Shown here piece by piece: positions 24,254-33,359 of a stretch of DNA of 64,000 nt. The first letter of the stretch is position 1, and each line of letters opens with the position of its first letter. Both the position numbers and the translations under genes were made by a program. Source of the stretch: Skermanella sp. TT6 (lineage in GTDB: Bacteria > Pseudomonadota > Alphaproteobacteria > Azospirillales > Azospirillaceae); contig NZ_CP067420.1 in NCBI RefSeq assembly GCF_016653635.2, forward strand, positions 5,358,001 through 5,422,000. Reading direction: 5' to 3'. The notes beneath the pieces are model-generated. The model made no database searches. It saw nothing but the letters and a program-made list of their open reading frames with translations, and was not told the DNA's origin.

Positions 24254-24278
24254 AATGCAACTCACTATCAATTGCATT
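24254..24278. promoter_or_regulatory. candidate iron-responsive operator
   Basis: AATGCAA (24254-24260) and TTGCATT (24272-24278) form an exact 7-bp inverted repeat with 11 bp between, 38 bp before the upstream start of the iron-type binding protein. TGCAA/TTGCA dyads are common at alphaproteobacterial iron-regulated genes, but spacing differs from the usual Fur or Irr boxes. Confidence 0.35.
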
Positions 24279-24351
24279 ACTGGATTAACTCCGGAGGAGC
24301 GCCCCGATGCCGCGGGAGCCGGAGCTCGCCGCGGCGGGAGGAAGGGCCGCG

Positions 24352-26838
24352 CTATTGCCGGGGCAGCGCGTAGGCGATGACGGCGTCGCCGGCCTTGGTG
24401 CCCAGCGAGCCGTGGCCGCCGGCGGCGACCAGAAGATACTGGCGGCCGTCCTCGCCCAGGTAGGTCATGGGCGTCGCCTGGCCGCCGGCCGGCAGGCGGC
24501 TTTCCCAAAGCTGCTCGCCGGTGGTCACGTCGTAGCCGCGCACGTAATAGTCGATGGTGCCCGACAGGAAGGCGACGCCGCCGGCCGTCATCATCGGGCC
24601 GCCCAGGCTGGGCACGCCCATCCTGAAGGGCAGCGGCAGGGGCGAGGCGTCGCGGACCGTGCCGTTCTTGTGCATCCAGAGGATCTCGCCGGTGGTCAGG
24701 TCCGCCGCCGAGATGTAGCCCCACGGGGGAGCCTGGCAGGGCAGCCCGAGGACGGAGACGAACGGGGCCAGCTTGACCGCGAAAGGCGCGCCGAAATTCT
24801 CGTTGAGCGCCGGCAGGCTGTATTCCGGCCGGTTCTCGCCCTGGACATAGAGCGTCGTGTCGTCCTCGCGCGGGATCAGCTGCGAGACGAAGGCGAGATA
24901 GGCGGGCGTCGTGAAGGCGATCTGGCGCCGGGGATCGACCGCGACGCTGCCCCAGTTGAACACGCCAAAATTGCCGGGGTAGATCAGGGAGCCCTGGGTG
25001 GAGGGCGGAGTGTAGCGGCCCTCGTAGCGCAGCCGGTGGAACTGGATGCGGCAGGCGAGCTGGTCGAACAGGGTGGCGCCCCACATGTCCCGGCCGCCCA
25101 GCGGCGGCGGGTCGTAGGAGAGCGCCGAGACCGGCTGGGTCGGGGCGGTATGGTCGCCCTCGGCGGCACCCTGGGGTGCCGGCTGCTCGGTCACCGGCAG
25201 GATCGGCTCGCCGGTGCGGCGGTCGAGCACATAGAGATCGCCCTGCTTGGTCGGCTGGACCAGGGCCGGCACCGTCTGCCCGGCGACCGTCAGGTCGATC
25301 AGGCTGGGCTGCGACGGCACGTCGTAGTCCCACAGGTCGTGGTGGACCGTCTGGAAGTTCCAGCGCACCTGCCCCGTCGCGAGGTCGAGGGCGACGACGG
25401 AGGACGAGAACCGCTCCACCGCCGGGCTGCGGTCGCCGCCCCACTGGTCGGGCGGCTGGTTGCCCAGGGGGATGTAGACCAGGCCCAGATCCTCGTCCAC
25501 GGCGGAGATCGACCAGGAATTGGGCGAGTTGGGCGTGTAGGTCTGCCCCGGCGGGAGCGGCGCGGTATCCTCCGGATCGCCGGAATCCCAGGCCCAGACG
25601 ATATTCCCGGTGTTCACGTCGAAGGCCCGGATGACGCCAGAGGCCTCGTTGACCGAGACGTTGTCCAGGACGGTGCCGCCGACGATGATCAGGTCGCGGG
25701 TGACCACCACCGGGGAGGTCGAGTAGTAGGAACCCGGCTTGACGTTGGGCATGTTGCGCCAGAGGTCGATCTGGCCGGTGCCGCCGCCGAACGCGGTGCA
25801 GATCGCGCCGTCCTCGGGGCTGAGGGCGATCAGCCTGCCGTCGGCGGTCGGCATGAACAGCCGGGCGGGGCAGTTGTCGGCGGTTTCCGGCGCGGTGTTG
25901 GCCGCGACCGGCATGTCCGGGACGGGTGAGTCCTCGGGCTCGGCCGGGGCGGGCGAGGCGGGAGCCGGGGCCGCCGTCTCCTCGGAGGCGGGATGGTAGG
26001 ACAGGCCGCGGCAGGTCAGGTGCTGGAGCGCCAGGTCGCCGCGGATCTCGGGATCGTAGCGCCAGATCTCCTCGCCGGTGGTGGCGTTCAGGGCGATCAC
26101 GTTCTGGTGCGGCGTGCAGAGGAACAGGCGGTTGCCGATCTTCAGCGGGGTGACCTGGAAGGTGGTCTCCTCCGGATCGCCGGGCCGTCCGCGGATGTCG
26201 CCGGTATTGTAGGTCCAGGCTTCCTGGAGCTGTGAGACGTTGGCCGGGGTGATCTGGTCCAGCGGGGAATAGCGCTGGCCATAGTCGGTGCGGCCGTAGG
26301 CGTGCCATTCGCCGGGCGGGACGTCGGGCTTGCCGGTGGGTGTATCGGTGGCCGCGTCGGCCGGGGCTTCGGCACGGGGCTCCGGGGCGGTCCCCTCGAT
26401 CCGGTGGGGATCGGTGAACCAGGACACGGCCGCGACGGCGACCGCCACGGCGAGCGACGCCGCCAGCGGCAGGGAGGCGGTGCCGGTACGGCCGCCGAGG
26501 GGGCGGGTCACCCAAGGCAGCAACAGGAGCAGGCCGACGACGACGAACACGGCGCCGCGCGCCGCCAGCGGCCACCAGTCGAATCCGACCTCCCACAGGG
26601 ACCAGGCCAGCGTGCCCAGGAGCAGCAGGGCGTAGACCCGGAGCGCCGTCGGGTTCCTCCTGAACAGAAGGAATCCGGAGATCAGGAGGGTCACCCCGGC
26701 GATGGCGTAAAACCAGGAACCGCCCAGCGCGATCAGCCAGACGCCTCCGCCCGTCAGGGCGAGGCCCATGAGAAATAGGAGTATGGCCATCGCCATCGGG
26801 ACGAACGGCCGCCCCCTGCCCTGCCTGTCGCGCTGCAT
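24352..26838 (-). CDS. gcd: membrane-bound PQQ-dependent glucose dehydrogenase
   Basis: 828 residues, close to E. coli Gcd (796). Four or five membrane segments fill about residues 14-145. A periplasmic eight-bladed propeller follows from about residue 175: EWHAYGRTDYGQRYSPLDQI, LFLCTPHQNVIALNATTGEE, HLTCRGLSYH, GVIRAFDVNTGNIVWAWDSGD, NWGSVAVDPRRQIAFTTPAYL and MTAGGVAFLSGTIDYYVRGYD. It oxidises aldoses such as glucose to the lactone and passes electrons to ubiquinone; in soil bacteria this acidification dissolves phosphate. An insertion rich in Pro/Ala/Glu near residues 275-310 (ASEETAAPAPASPAPAEPED) is longer than I expect. The pqq genes are not in the window. It is monocistronic. Confidence 0.93.
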   Translation of the reverse strand: MQRDRQGRGRPFVPMAMAILLFLMGLALTGGGVWLIALGGSWFYAIAGVTLLISGFLLFRRNPTALRVYALLLLGTLAWSLWEVGFDWWPLAARGAVFVVVGLLLLLPWVTRPLGGRTGTASLPLAASLAVAVAVAAVSWFTDPHRIEGTAPEPRAEAPADAATDTPTGKPDVPPGEWHAYGRTDYGQRYSPLDQITPANVSQLQEAWTYNTGDIRGRPGDPEETTFQVTPLKIGNRLFLCTPHQNVIALNATTGEEIWRYDPEIRGDLALQHLTCRGLSYHPASEETAAPAPASPAPAEPEDSPVPDMPVAANTAPETADNCPARLFMPTADGRLIALSPEDGAICTAFGGGTGQIDLWRNMPNVKPGSYYSTSPVVVTRDLIIVGGTVLDNVSVNEASGVIRAFDVNTGNIVWAWDSGDPEDTAPLPPGQTYTPNSPNSWSISAVDEDLGLVYIPLGNQPPDQWGGDRSPAVERFSSSVVALDLATGQVRWNFQTVHHDLWDYDVPSQPSLIDLTVAGQTVPALVQPTKQGDLYVLDRRTGEPILPVTEQPAPQGAAEGDHTAPTQPVSALSYDPPPLGGRDMWGATLFDQLACRIQFHRLRYEGRYTPPSTQGSLIYPGNFGVFNWGSVAVDPRRQIAFTTPAYLAFVSQLIPREDDTTLYVQGENRPEYSLPALNENFGAPFAVKLAPFVSVLGLPCQAPPWGYISAADLTTGEILWMHKNGTVRDASPLPLPFRMGVPSLGGPMMTAGGVAFLSGTIDYYVRGYDVTTGEQLWESRLPAGGQATPMTYLGEDGRQYLLVAAGGHGSLGTKAGDAVIAYALPRQ

Positions 26839-26930
26839 GAGGTCACCTCGGAACTGCGGTATCAGTCTGGGTAACCCCTGGTCGGCAGGTTGGTTTCTTC
26901 GGGGAATGGATGGGGCGGCGGCGACATGGA

Positions 26931-26960
26931 AAAGGGCCGGCCCTCGCGGGCCGGCCCCTT
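26931..26960 (-). terminator. Rho-independent terminator of the RTX protein gene
   Basis: GGGCCGGCCC (26934-26943), loop TCGC, GGGCCGGCCC (26948-26957) form a perfect stem; on the minus strand it is followed by TTTT. It lies 85 bp after the stop of the RTX gene and separates it from gcd. Confidence 0.7.
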
Positions 26961-27044
26961 GCCGTCTGTGATCGTCGTCTTCGGTGCGGGGCCGCCTAAG
27001 CGACCCCGCGGTAGTTCCGGTTTCCGCCTTGTGGAGGGGCGGGG

Positions 27045-30000
27045 TTACGGAGGGTTGCTGCCGCCGAAGATGAAGTCGTTGGCCGACAGGGTGATGTTGC
27101 CGACGAGTTCGATCTCGTGGACCATCGGCTTGTTATCCCCCGACATCTCGGTCCAGGCGACGATCGTCGTGTTGCTTCCTACCGAGATATCGAGATCGGT
27201 GAACCGAGCCACCCCTTCGACCGACTGCAGGTCGATCTTGTCCTGACCGATGGTGAAGTCGAAGACCACGTCCCGGTTGCCGACGCCTGCACCGGTATCT
27301 TCGGAGCTGAACACGAAGGTGTCGCTGCCCGCTCCACCCGTGAGTTCATCGACGCCCGTACCGCCGGTGATGATGTCGTTTCCGGCACCAGCCTTGATGA
27401 CATCGTTACCGGCACCACCCCTGATGATGTCCTGGCCTGCGCCGCCGGTCAGGATGTCATCGTTGTGGCCACCGTTGAGGATGCCCTTCTCGGTGGCAGT
27501 GCCGACGTAGGTCAGCGTTGCCGACACCTTGCCGAGGAAGCCGCTGGCATCGACCTCCTTGACGGTCGAAGTCAGGTTGTCCAGCGCGATGCTGCTCTTG
27601 CTGGCCGAAGTCGCGTCGTCTAGGGCTTTCTGGGCGTCCGTGACATCCTGACGGAGGTCGCTTCGCTCGGTCACCTCGCCCTGAGCGTCGGACAGAGCCT
27701 GACGGAGATCGCTCCGCTCGGTCACCTCGCCCTGAGCCTCGGACAGAGCCTGACGGAGATCGCTCCGCTCGGTCACCTCGCCCTGAGCGTCGGACAGCGC
27801 CTGACGGAGATCGCTCCGCTCGGTCACCTCGCCCTGAGCCTCGGACAGAGCCTGACGGAGGTCGCTCCGCTCGGTCACCTCGCCCTGAGCGTCGGACAGA
27901 GCCTGACGGAGATCGCTCCGCTCGGTCACCTCGCCCTGAGCCTCGGACAGAGCCCGACGGAGGTCGCTCCGCTCGGTCACCTCGCCCTGAGCTTCGATGA
28001 CGGCTTGGCTAAGTGCCTGCCACTCTGGATCAAGGTCGTAGGGACCAGGGTTCTGAGCCTCATAGGACGCGAGTGCGCCTTTAGCGTCTACGAATGCGTC
28101 GTCCAGATCCGCATCGCTGCCGTCGACCAGGTCAGCGTCCAGGAGTTGCTGGGCAGCCGTGACCGCGTCGTCCAGATCCGCATCGCTGCCGTCGATCAGG
28201 TCGGCGTCCAGGAGTTGCTGGGCAGCCGTGACCGCATCGTCCAGATCCGCATCGCTGCCGTCGATCAGGTCGGCGTCCAGGAGTTGCTGGGCAGCCGTGA
28301 CCGCGTCGTCCAGATCCGCATCGCTGCCGTCGACCAGGTCGGCGTCCAGGAGTTGCTGGGCAGCCGTGACCGCATCGTCCAGATCTGCATCGCTGCCGTC
28401 GACCAGGTCGGCGTCCAGGAGTTGCTGGGCAGCCGTGACCGCATCGTCCAGATCCGCATCGGTGCCGTCGATCAGGTCGGCGTCCAGGAGTTGCTGGGCA
28501 GCCGTGACCGCGCCGTCCAGATCCGCATCGGTGCCGTCGACCAAATCCGCAGTCAGAGCATCCTGCGCCGCAGTATTGGCTTCCTGGAAGTAGGCGAGAT
28601 CCTCACCATCCATGCTGTCCGACAGGCGGAGGTCCGTAAGGCCCTGATCGGTGCTGGTGATCTTCGAACCGTCGAAGGTCACGGTCGAGGAGCCCTCGAC
28701 GTTCAGCGCGATGTTGCCGACGTTGGTCAAGGTCGCCGAGTAGGACTGGCCGTCCTCCAGGGTCGCCGAGACATAGGTCAACCCAGTCTTGGAGCCGATG
28801 ACCTTGTCGCCTTCGGACAGGTTCTTGCCGAAATCGACGGACAGCAGGCCCGAGTACGCGTTGGCCTTGAGGCCGGCTTCGGTCCAGCCGGTGACGTTGC
28901 CCGTCCAGCCGGCGGCGTTCACCTCGACATCGTCGGTACCGATGTTGACGATGCTCAGGCCCGACGGAGCGGAGATGCCCATCAGGTCATTGCTATCGAT
29001 CTGATCGAGGTCCGCGATCTCGTACACGACCGGGCCGGAGATCTTGCCGGCGTCCAGAGCGGCGCTGTCATCGATGGCGAGACGGATCTTCTCGACACCG
29101 GTGATTTCCGGTCCGGAGACCTCCACATCCGGGAGATCGGTGATGCCCATCATGCCGGACAGTACGGCGGTGACCGTGTCGGCGTTACCGGAGCCGGTGA
29201 CCTTGGTATCGTTGAGCGTGCCGAAGTAGGTGGCGGTCAGCGAAGCTTCGCCGGTCAGACCTGACGCGTCGAGGTCGGTGCCCGGCGCAAGGATGACGTT
29301 GAGGCTGGCGCTGCCGGAAACATTGACCTTCGCATCCGTGTCCAAGCCGAACAAGACGATCCGGCTGTTTTCGCCCGTGGTGGTCAGGTTGACCGTTTCG
29401 ACATTCACGATGTTCAGCAGGCCCGTCGATGCGGCCTCTGAGTTCCAATCGAGGGTCAGCCCGTTGATCGTCGCGTTGAGGGTGTCCACACCGGCGCCGC
29501 CGTCCACCGCGTCGGCATTGTTGAGCGTCGTGCCGAAGCTCATGGTGTCGTCGCCATTCCCGCCGGTGACCAAGACATTGCCCGAACCCGCGGCGAAGGA
29601 CACGTTCAGCTTCCCGTCGATCATCTGGTTGCTGACGATAGAGCCGACCGCCGGGCCGACGTTGAGCAGGGTGACTTCCTGATCGCCGGAGACGTTCAGC
29701 CTCACCGAACCCGCTTCGCCGGTAATGCCGGAGGCGTCGACCGTGGCAGCGGCTTCGGTAGCGGACAGGTTGACGGTTTCGACGTTGGCGATCTTCAGCG
29801 CGCCGGTCTCGGCGGTCAGGCCGTCGATATCGGCGTTGACTGTGTCGTTGCCCAGGCCGCCGTTGACCACGTCGGCATTGTTGAGGGTAGCACCGAAGCT
29901 GATGGTGTCGTCGGCCGTGCTGCCGATGACCGAAACGTCACCGGAAGTTTCGGCGAAGCTCGCCGTCAGCGCCGCGGTCATTTGTCCCGCGTTCACCGTA

Positions 30001-32732
30001 GCGACGCCGGCGCCGATGTTCGCCAAGGTGGTGGCGAAGGCGCCCCGCACCATGACGCTCTTGACGTCGGAGACGTCGGTGAAATCGAGCCCGCCGGTGG
30101 CAGCGCTGCTGGTCAGGTCGAACGCTTCGACCTTGCTGATGATCGGCGATACGACGGTACTACCCAGCGTGACTTCCAGGCGATCGGAGGTCGAGGCGCC
30201 GCCGGAGAACTCGTCTCCGGAGTTCAGCGTGCCGACAGTGCCCTGGAACACGTTGATGCCGGTCGGCGAAACGCCGGGAGCCGCGAAGGTGGTGTTGGTG
30301 TCGTCGCCCACGGTCAGGGTCAGGAAGCCGCTGGCGACCGCCAGGTTCACCTCGGCCGTGGCGATGTTGCCGGGAGCCGCACCGGTCAGCGTGAAGGTGA
30401 CCTTGCGGTCGCCGTCGCCGTTGGTGGCGTCGAAGGTGATGTTCCGGAGCAGCGTGCTGATCAGATCGTCGGTGGCGTCCTCGTTGAAGGTGATCAGCAG
30501 CGGTGAGGCCAGGCCGCCGGTTATGGTACCGATGTTGATCTCCGACGAATCATCGGTGACAAGCACGAAGCCGCTGACGACGCGGGCACCGTTGCCGGAC
30601 AGGGCGAGGACGTCGGAGGCATCGAAGGTGCCGGACAGCTCGACCTTGAGCGTGGAGCCCGCGACCGGGACGCCCGAGGCGACCAGATTGGCCGAGGCGT
30701 TGCCGCCGCCGATCGACGCCGGTTCATCCGCAACCAGCATGGAGCGGTCGTCGTCGCTGAGGCCGGTCAGCTGCAGGGCGCTGGAAGCCGTCACCGCGAT
30801 CTTCGCAGAAGACAGCAAGCTCGTGGCGCCGTTAGCATCGGAGGCGGTCACCGTCACGGTGCGCTCGGCGACGGTGTCGGCCGAGAGCTTGACGCTCTTC
30901 AGCAGGGTGGAGACCAGCTCGTCGGTGGCCTTGTCGTTCAGCGTGATGACCAGAGGCTTGTAGCCGGCCTCGATGCCCTTCGACGGATCGGCCACCGTGT
31001 AGGTACCGCCGGTGACGGAGCCGATCAGGGTCTGGTCCTTCGTCGTCGCGGCATTGCCGTCGGCGTCGATGATGATCGACTTGTTGGCTGCGTTGCCCGT
31101 CAGGATGACGTTGCTGTCGCCGATCGTCAACGCGTCCAAGTTGGTCGCGGCGGCGCCGGAGGCGATCGACACGGTCAGCTTGCCGCCCGCATAATTCTGC
31201 TCGGCGTCGGAAACTGTGGCACCGGCGAAGATCGCGTTGGCGGCACGCTGAACGATGGTCGTATCGGCCACGCCAGCGAACACAGGTGCGTCGTTGACCG
31301 GGATGATTTCCACGGACGCGGACGTCGCGATCTGGTCCTCGCCGTCGGAAACGTTCACCACGAAACTGACCGGGCCGTTGTAGTTGGCGATCGGCTTGAA
31401 GCTCCAGGTAGTTTCATCGATCCTGGTCAGATCGCCGAAGGCCGTGTCGACCTCGACGTCGGTGACGATCAGGTTATCGCCGTCGGCATCCGTCACGTTG
31501 GCCAGCAGCTGCTTGGCGGTCATGACGAGCGTCGTGTCTTCCTGGATCGCGTCGAAGGTGACCGGGCCGCTGGCCTCCGGCCAATCGTTGACCGATTCGA
31601 CCTGGAGGGTCGCGTAAGCGACGGTCTGGTGCGCACCGTCGGAAACGGTCACCTCGAAGCTGACCGTGCCGTTGTAGTTGGCGGCCGGGGTGAAGCTCCA
31701 GGTATCCTCATCGATCTTCACCAGCGTGCCGGCGGCTTCGTCATACGAAACCCCGACGATCGACAGGACGTCGTCTTCGGCATCCTTCACGTTGGCGAGG
31801 AGCTGCTCCTTCGAGAAGATGACCGCGGAGCCATCTTCCTGGGTGCTGTCGAGCACCACCGGAGCACCGGCGACCGGACCTTCGTTGCCCGGGGTCATGC
31901 TGGTATCGTTGACGGTGGCGGAGGCGGAAACCTCCATTCCGTCCAGGGTTATGGTCAGGGTCTCGGGGCCTTCGGTCGTAAGGTCGGCGACCAACTCGAC
32001 ATTGATGGAAGCCTTGCCGTCCTCGCCGACAGTGAACTCGCCGGTCAGCTGGCCGCCAACGACGTCCTCGGCGCTGACACCCGTGAGGGTATAGGCGATC
32101 TTGGTGCCGGGCTCGACCTTGGTGGTGTCGAGGATGAAGGTGACCCACTGGCCCTCATCGGCCGAAGGCGCGGCGGGGCTGACCGCGTAGCTGGGAAGAT
32201 CCTCGGTGATCGCGGTGTCGACGGCCGACTTGCCGCTCTCGACGGTAGCCGCGTCGTCGGTGACGCCGTCCAGGACCGCCTTGGCGGCGTCGATGTCGCT
32301 GAGGTTCCACTCGGCTTTGCGGGCCTTGTACTGCTCGGTGTAGTAGGCGGCGACCTGGGCCTTGTTCTCGACCATCACGGCGTCCGCGCCCTGCGCGCCG
32401 CTGATGATGTCGATGATGATCAGCCCAATCGGACGGCCCTCCGCGATCTTGCCCGTCCAGTAGTCCAGGCCACCTTGGTCGATACTGTCGCGGTTGAAGA
32501 GATTTTTGTAGACCGAACGCAGGAACGGCTCCGGGTCGGCCGAGGGATCGGCCAGGAACGGATACTGCTCGGTGGCTTCCTGCTGCACGGAGAAGCTCTG
32601 CGCGATGTCGGCGAGCGACATCGGCGAGCCGTCCTCGCCGGACATCCTTCCCATCCAGTAATCCAGGCCGCCCGGATCACCGGCGCGGCCGAAGTACCCA
32701 ATGTACAACTTGGAAATCAGGTTGATTGACAT
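27045..32732 (-). CDS. giant secreted DUF4214/cadherin-like/RTX protein with two tandem-repeat blocks
   Basis: 1895 residues, strongly acidic and cysteine-poor. In order: a DUF4214 domain (about 1-180, with YIGYFGRAGDPGGLDYWMG and a second GGLDYW), a Calx-beta-like segment (about 185-280), two cadherin-like tandem-95 repeats (each ending NYNGxVSFxVxVSDG, about 285-480), and long beta-rich repeats to about 1380. Two helical tandem blocks follow: six 23-residue units (DADLDDAVTAAQQLLDADL) and seven 17-residue units (GEVTERSDLRQAL). The C-terminus has five or six RTX calcium-binding nonapeptides (GGAGNDVIKAGAGND) and no signal peptide. This indicates type I secretion and a surface or biofilm role; transporter genes are not in the window. 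It borders the polysaccharide locus. Confidence 0.85.
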   Translation of the reverse strand: MSINLISKLYIGYFGRAGDPGGLDYWMGRMSGEDGSPMSLADIAQSFSVQQEATEQYPFLADPSADPEPFLRSVYKNLFNRDSIDQGGLDYWTGKIAEGRPIGLIIIDIISGAQGADAVMVENKAQVAAYYTEQYKARKAEWNLSDIDAAKAVLDGVTDDAATVESGKSAVDTAITEDLPSYAVSPAAPSADEGQWVTFILDTTKVEPGTKIAYTLTGVSAEDVVGGQLTGEFTVGEDGKASINVELVADLTTEGPETLTITLDGMEVSASATVNDTSMTPGNEGPVAGAPVVLDSTQEDGSAVIFSKEQLLANVKDAEDDVLSIVGVSYDEAAGTLVKIDEDTWSFTPAANYNGTVSFEVTVSDGAHQTVAYATLQVESVNDWPEASGPVTFDAIQEDTTLVMTAKQLLANVTDADGDNLIVTDVEVDTAFGDLTRIDETTWSFKPIANYNGPVSFVVNVSDGEDQIATSASVEIIPVNDAPVFAGVADTTIVQRAANAIFAGATVSDAEQNYAGGKLTVSIASGAAATNLDALTIGDSNVILTGNAANKSIIIDADGNAATTKDQTLIGSVTGGTYTVADPSKGIEAGYKPLVITLNDKATDELVSTLLKSVKLSADTVAERTVTVTASDANGATSLLSSAKIAVTASSALQLTGLSDDDRSMLVADEPASIGGGNASANLVASGVPVAGSTLKVELSGTFDASDVLALSGNGARVVSGFVLVTDDSSEINIGTITGGLASPLLITFNEDATDDLISTLLRNITFDATNGDGDRKVTFTLTGAAPGNIATAEVNLAVASGFLTLTVGDDTNTTFAAPGVSPTGINVFQGTVGTLNSGDEFSGGASTSDRLEVTLGSTVVSPIISKVEAFDLTSSAATGGLDFTDVSDVKSVMVRGAFATTLANIGAGVATVNAGQMTAALTASFAETSGDVSVIGSTADDTISFGATLNNADVVNGGLGNDTVNADIDGLTAETGALKIANVETVNLSATEAAATVDASGITGEAGSVRLNVSGDQEVTLLNVGPAVGSIVSNQMIDGKLNVSFAAGSGNVLVTGGNGDDTMSFGTTLNNADAVDGGAGVDTLNATINGLTLDWNSEAASTGLLNIVNVETVNLTTTGENSRIVLFGLDTDAKVNVSGSASLNVILAPGTDLDASGLTGEASLTATYFGTLNDTKVTGSGNADTVTAVLSGMMGITDLPDVEVSGPEITGVEKIRLAIDDSAALDAGKISGPVVYEIADLDQIDSNDLMGISAPSGLSIVNIGTDDVEVNAAGWTGNVTGWTEAGLKANAYSGLLSVDFGKNLSEGDKVIGSKTGLTYVSATLEDGQSYSATLTNVGNIALNVEGSSTVTFDGSKITSTDQGLTDLRLSDSMDGEDLAYFQEANTAAQDALTADLVDGTDADLDGAVTAAQQLLDADLIDGTDADLDDAVTAAQQLLDADLVDGSDADLDDAVTAAQQLLDADLVDGSDADLDDAVTAAQQLLDADLIDGSDADLDDAVTAAQQLLDADLIDGSDADLDDAVTAAQQLLDADLVDGSDADLDDAFVDAKGALASYEAQNPGPYDLDPEWQALSQAVIEAQGEVTERSDLRRALSEAQGEVTERSDLRQALSDAQGEVTERSDLRQALSEAQGEVTERSDLRQALSDAQGEVTERSDLRQALSEAQGEVTERSDLRQALSDAQGEVTERSDLRQDVTDAQKALDDATSASKSSIALDNLTSTVKEVDASGFLGKVSATLTYVGTATEKGILNGGHNDDILTGGAGQDIIRGGAGNDVIKAGAGNDIITGGTGVDELTGGAGSDTFVFSSEDTGAGVGNRDVVFDFTIGQDKIDLQSVEGVARFTDLDISVGSNTTIVAWTEMSGDNKPMVHEIELVGNITLSANDFIFGGSNPP
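27650..28006 (-). repeat. 7 x 51-bp in-frame tandem repeat
   Basis: Starts at 27650, 27701, 27752, 27803, 27854, 27905 and 27956. Each unit encodes 17 residues (GEVTERSDLRQAL plus SEAQ or SDAQ). Most copies alternate E and D at one position, which gives a higher-order 102-bp unit and suggests duplication of pairs. Near-identity of the DNA points to recent expansion; any length change by whole units keeps the frame. Confidence 0.95.
28096..28509 (-). repeat. 6 x 69-bp in-frame tandem repeat plus a diverged seventh
   Basis: Unit starts at 28096, 28165, 28234, 28303, 28372 and 28441, with a diverged partial unit from 28510. Each encodes 23 residues (DADLDDAVTAAQQLLDADL followed by I/V-DG-S/T). 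Copies differ at only a few bases. The repeated D-x-D pattern is acidic and may bind calcium; that is inferred. Confidence 0.95.
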
Positions 32733-33359
32733 CCTAGACTCTTCGTTTGAGCGAAACCCTGCGGGTTTCTGGTGTGACAGGTATCTTTGAACCGTTCGTC
32801 CTGCCGAACCGGGGAGCGAGGAAGTCTCGCATCAAGCCGCCTATTACAAGATTCATAGGCCGTTCAGACACCCTAAGATTGCATGAGATGGTTAATACCC
32901 GGTTAATCAGCAGATCTTTGAGAGTCGTTCGCAGTCAGCGAGAGATTGGATTCAGTTCAGTTTTTCTGCTGAGGCATCCTGAGTGACTGCCCGTCATGCG
33001 GTTCGAAGCTCAATCAACGCTGTGATCAGACTCCCTTGGACTGGCACCCGATGCCGCCTTCGGCGCGGAAAACGACGGCCCGGCCGGGGGACGGCCGTTT
33101 CCGTGGTTTCCTGTTAGGCGCCTGGGCAGCAGATGCCGATATGCGCAGTCTTGCCTCCAAGGGTTAATTTTCTGCAACGGGAGGATGGCCTAGCACCCCT
33201 AACTTTCGTCTTAGCGACATACAGCAATAAAAAAGCCCGGATCCCGCCGACAGGGCGGAATCCAGGCCAAAATGCTCATGTTTTCGGGAGATTGACTGTT
33301 CGAGGTCAGCGGCGGCGGAAAGGTTCAGCCTTTACCGCCATTGATTTTCCCATTAAGGA
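32733..33359. other. 627-bp intergenic region
   Basis: It separates two minus-strand genes. The right end holds the terminator of the glycosyltransferase gene (33226-33267). The left 250 bp, upstream of the RTX gene, are less GC-rich (for example GGTTAATACCCGGTTAATC near 32890) and probably hold its promoter. No supported gene. Confidence 0.6.
33226..33267 (-). terminator. strong Rho-independent terminator after the glycosyltransferase gene
   Basis: On the minus strand, GCCTGGATTCCGCC pairs with the complementary arm through 14 bp (two G-U pairs) around a short CTGTC loop and is followed by TTTTTTTATT. It lies about 93 bp after the gene's stop and matches the classic form. Confidence 0.85.

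Noticed and set aside
27650-28509. CRISPR array
   Set aside because: Repeats are contiguous 51- and 69-bp in-frame coding units without variable spacers.
28005-29264. Repetitive plus-strand frame (VQIRIAAVDQV units) opposite the RTX gene
   Set aside because: It is only the complement of the 69-bp coding repeats; the minus-strand frame has DUF4214, cadherin-like and RTX domains.
33000-33030. GTTCGAAGCTC motif as a tRNA T-arm
   Set aside because: No matching acceptor, D or anticodon stems could be drawn around it.
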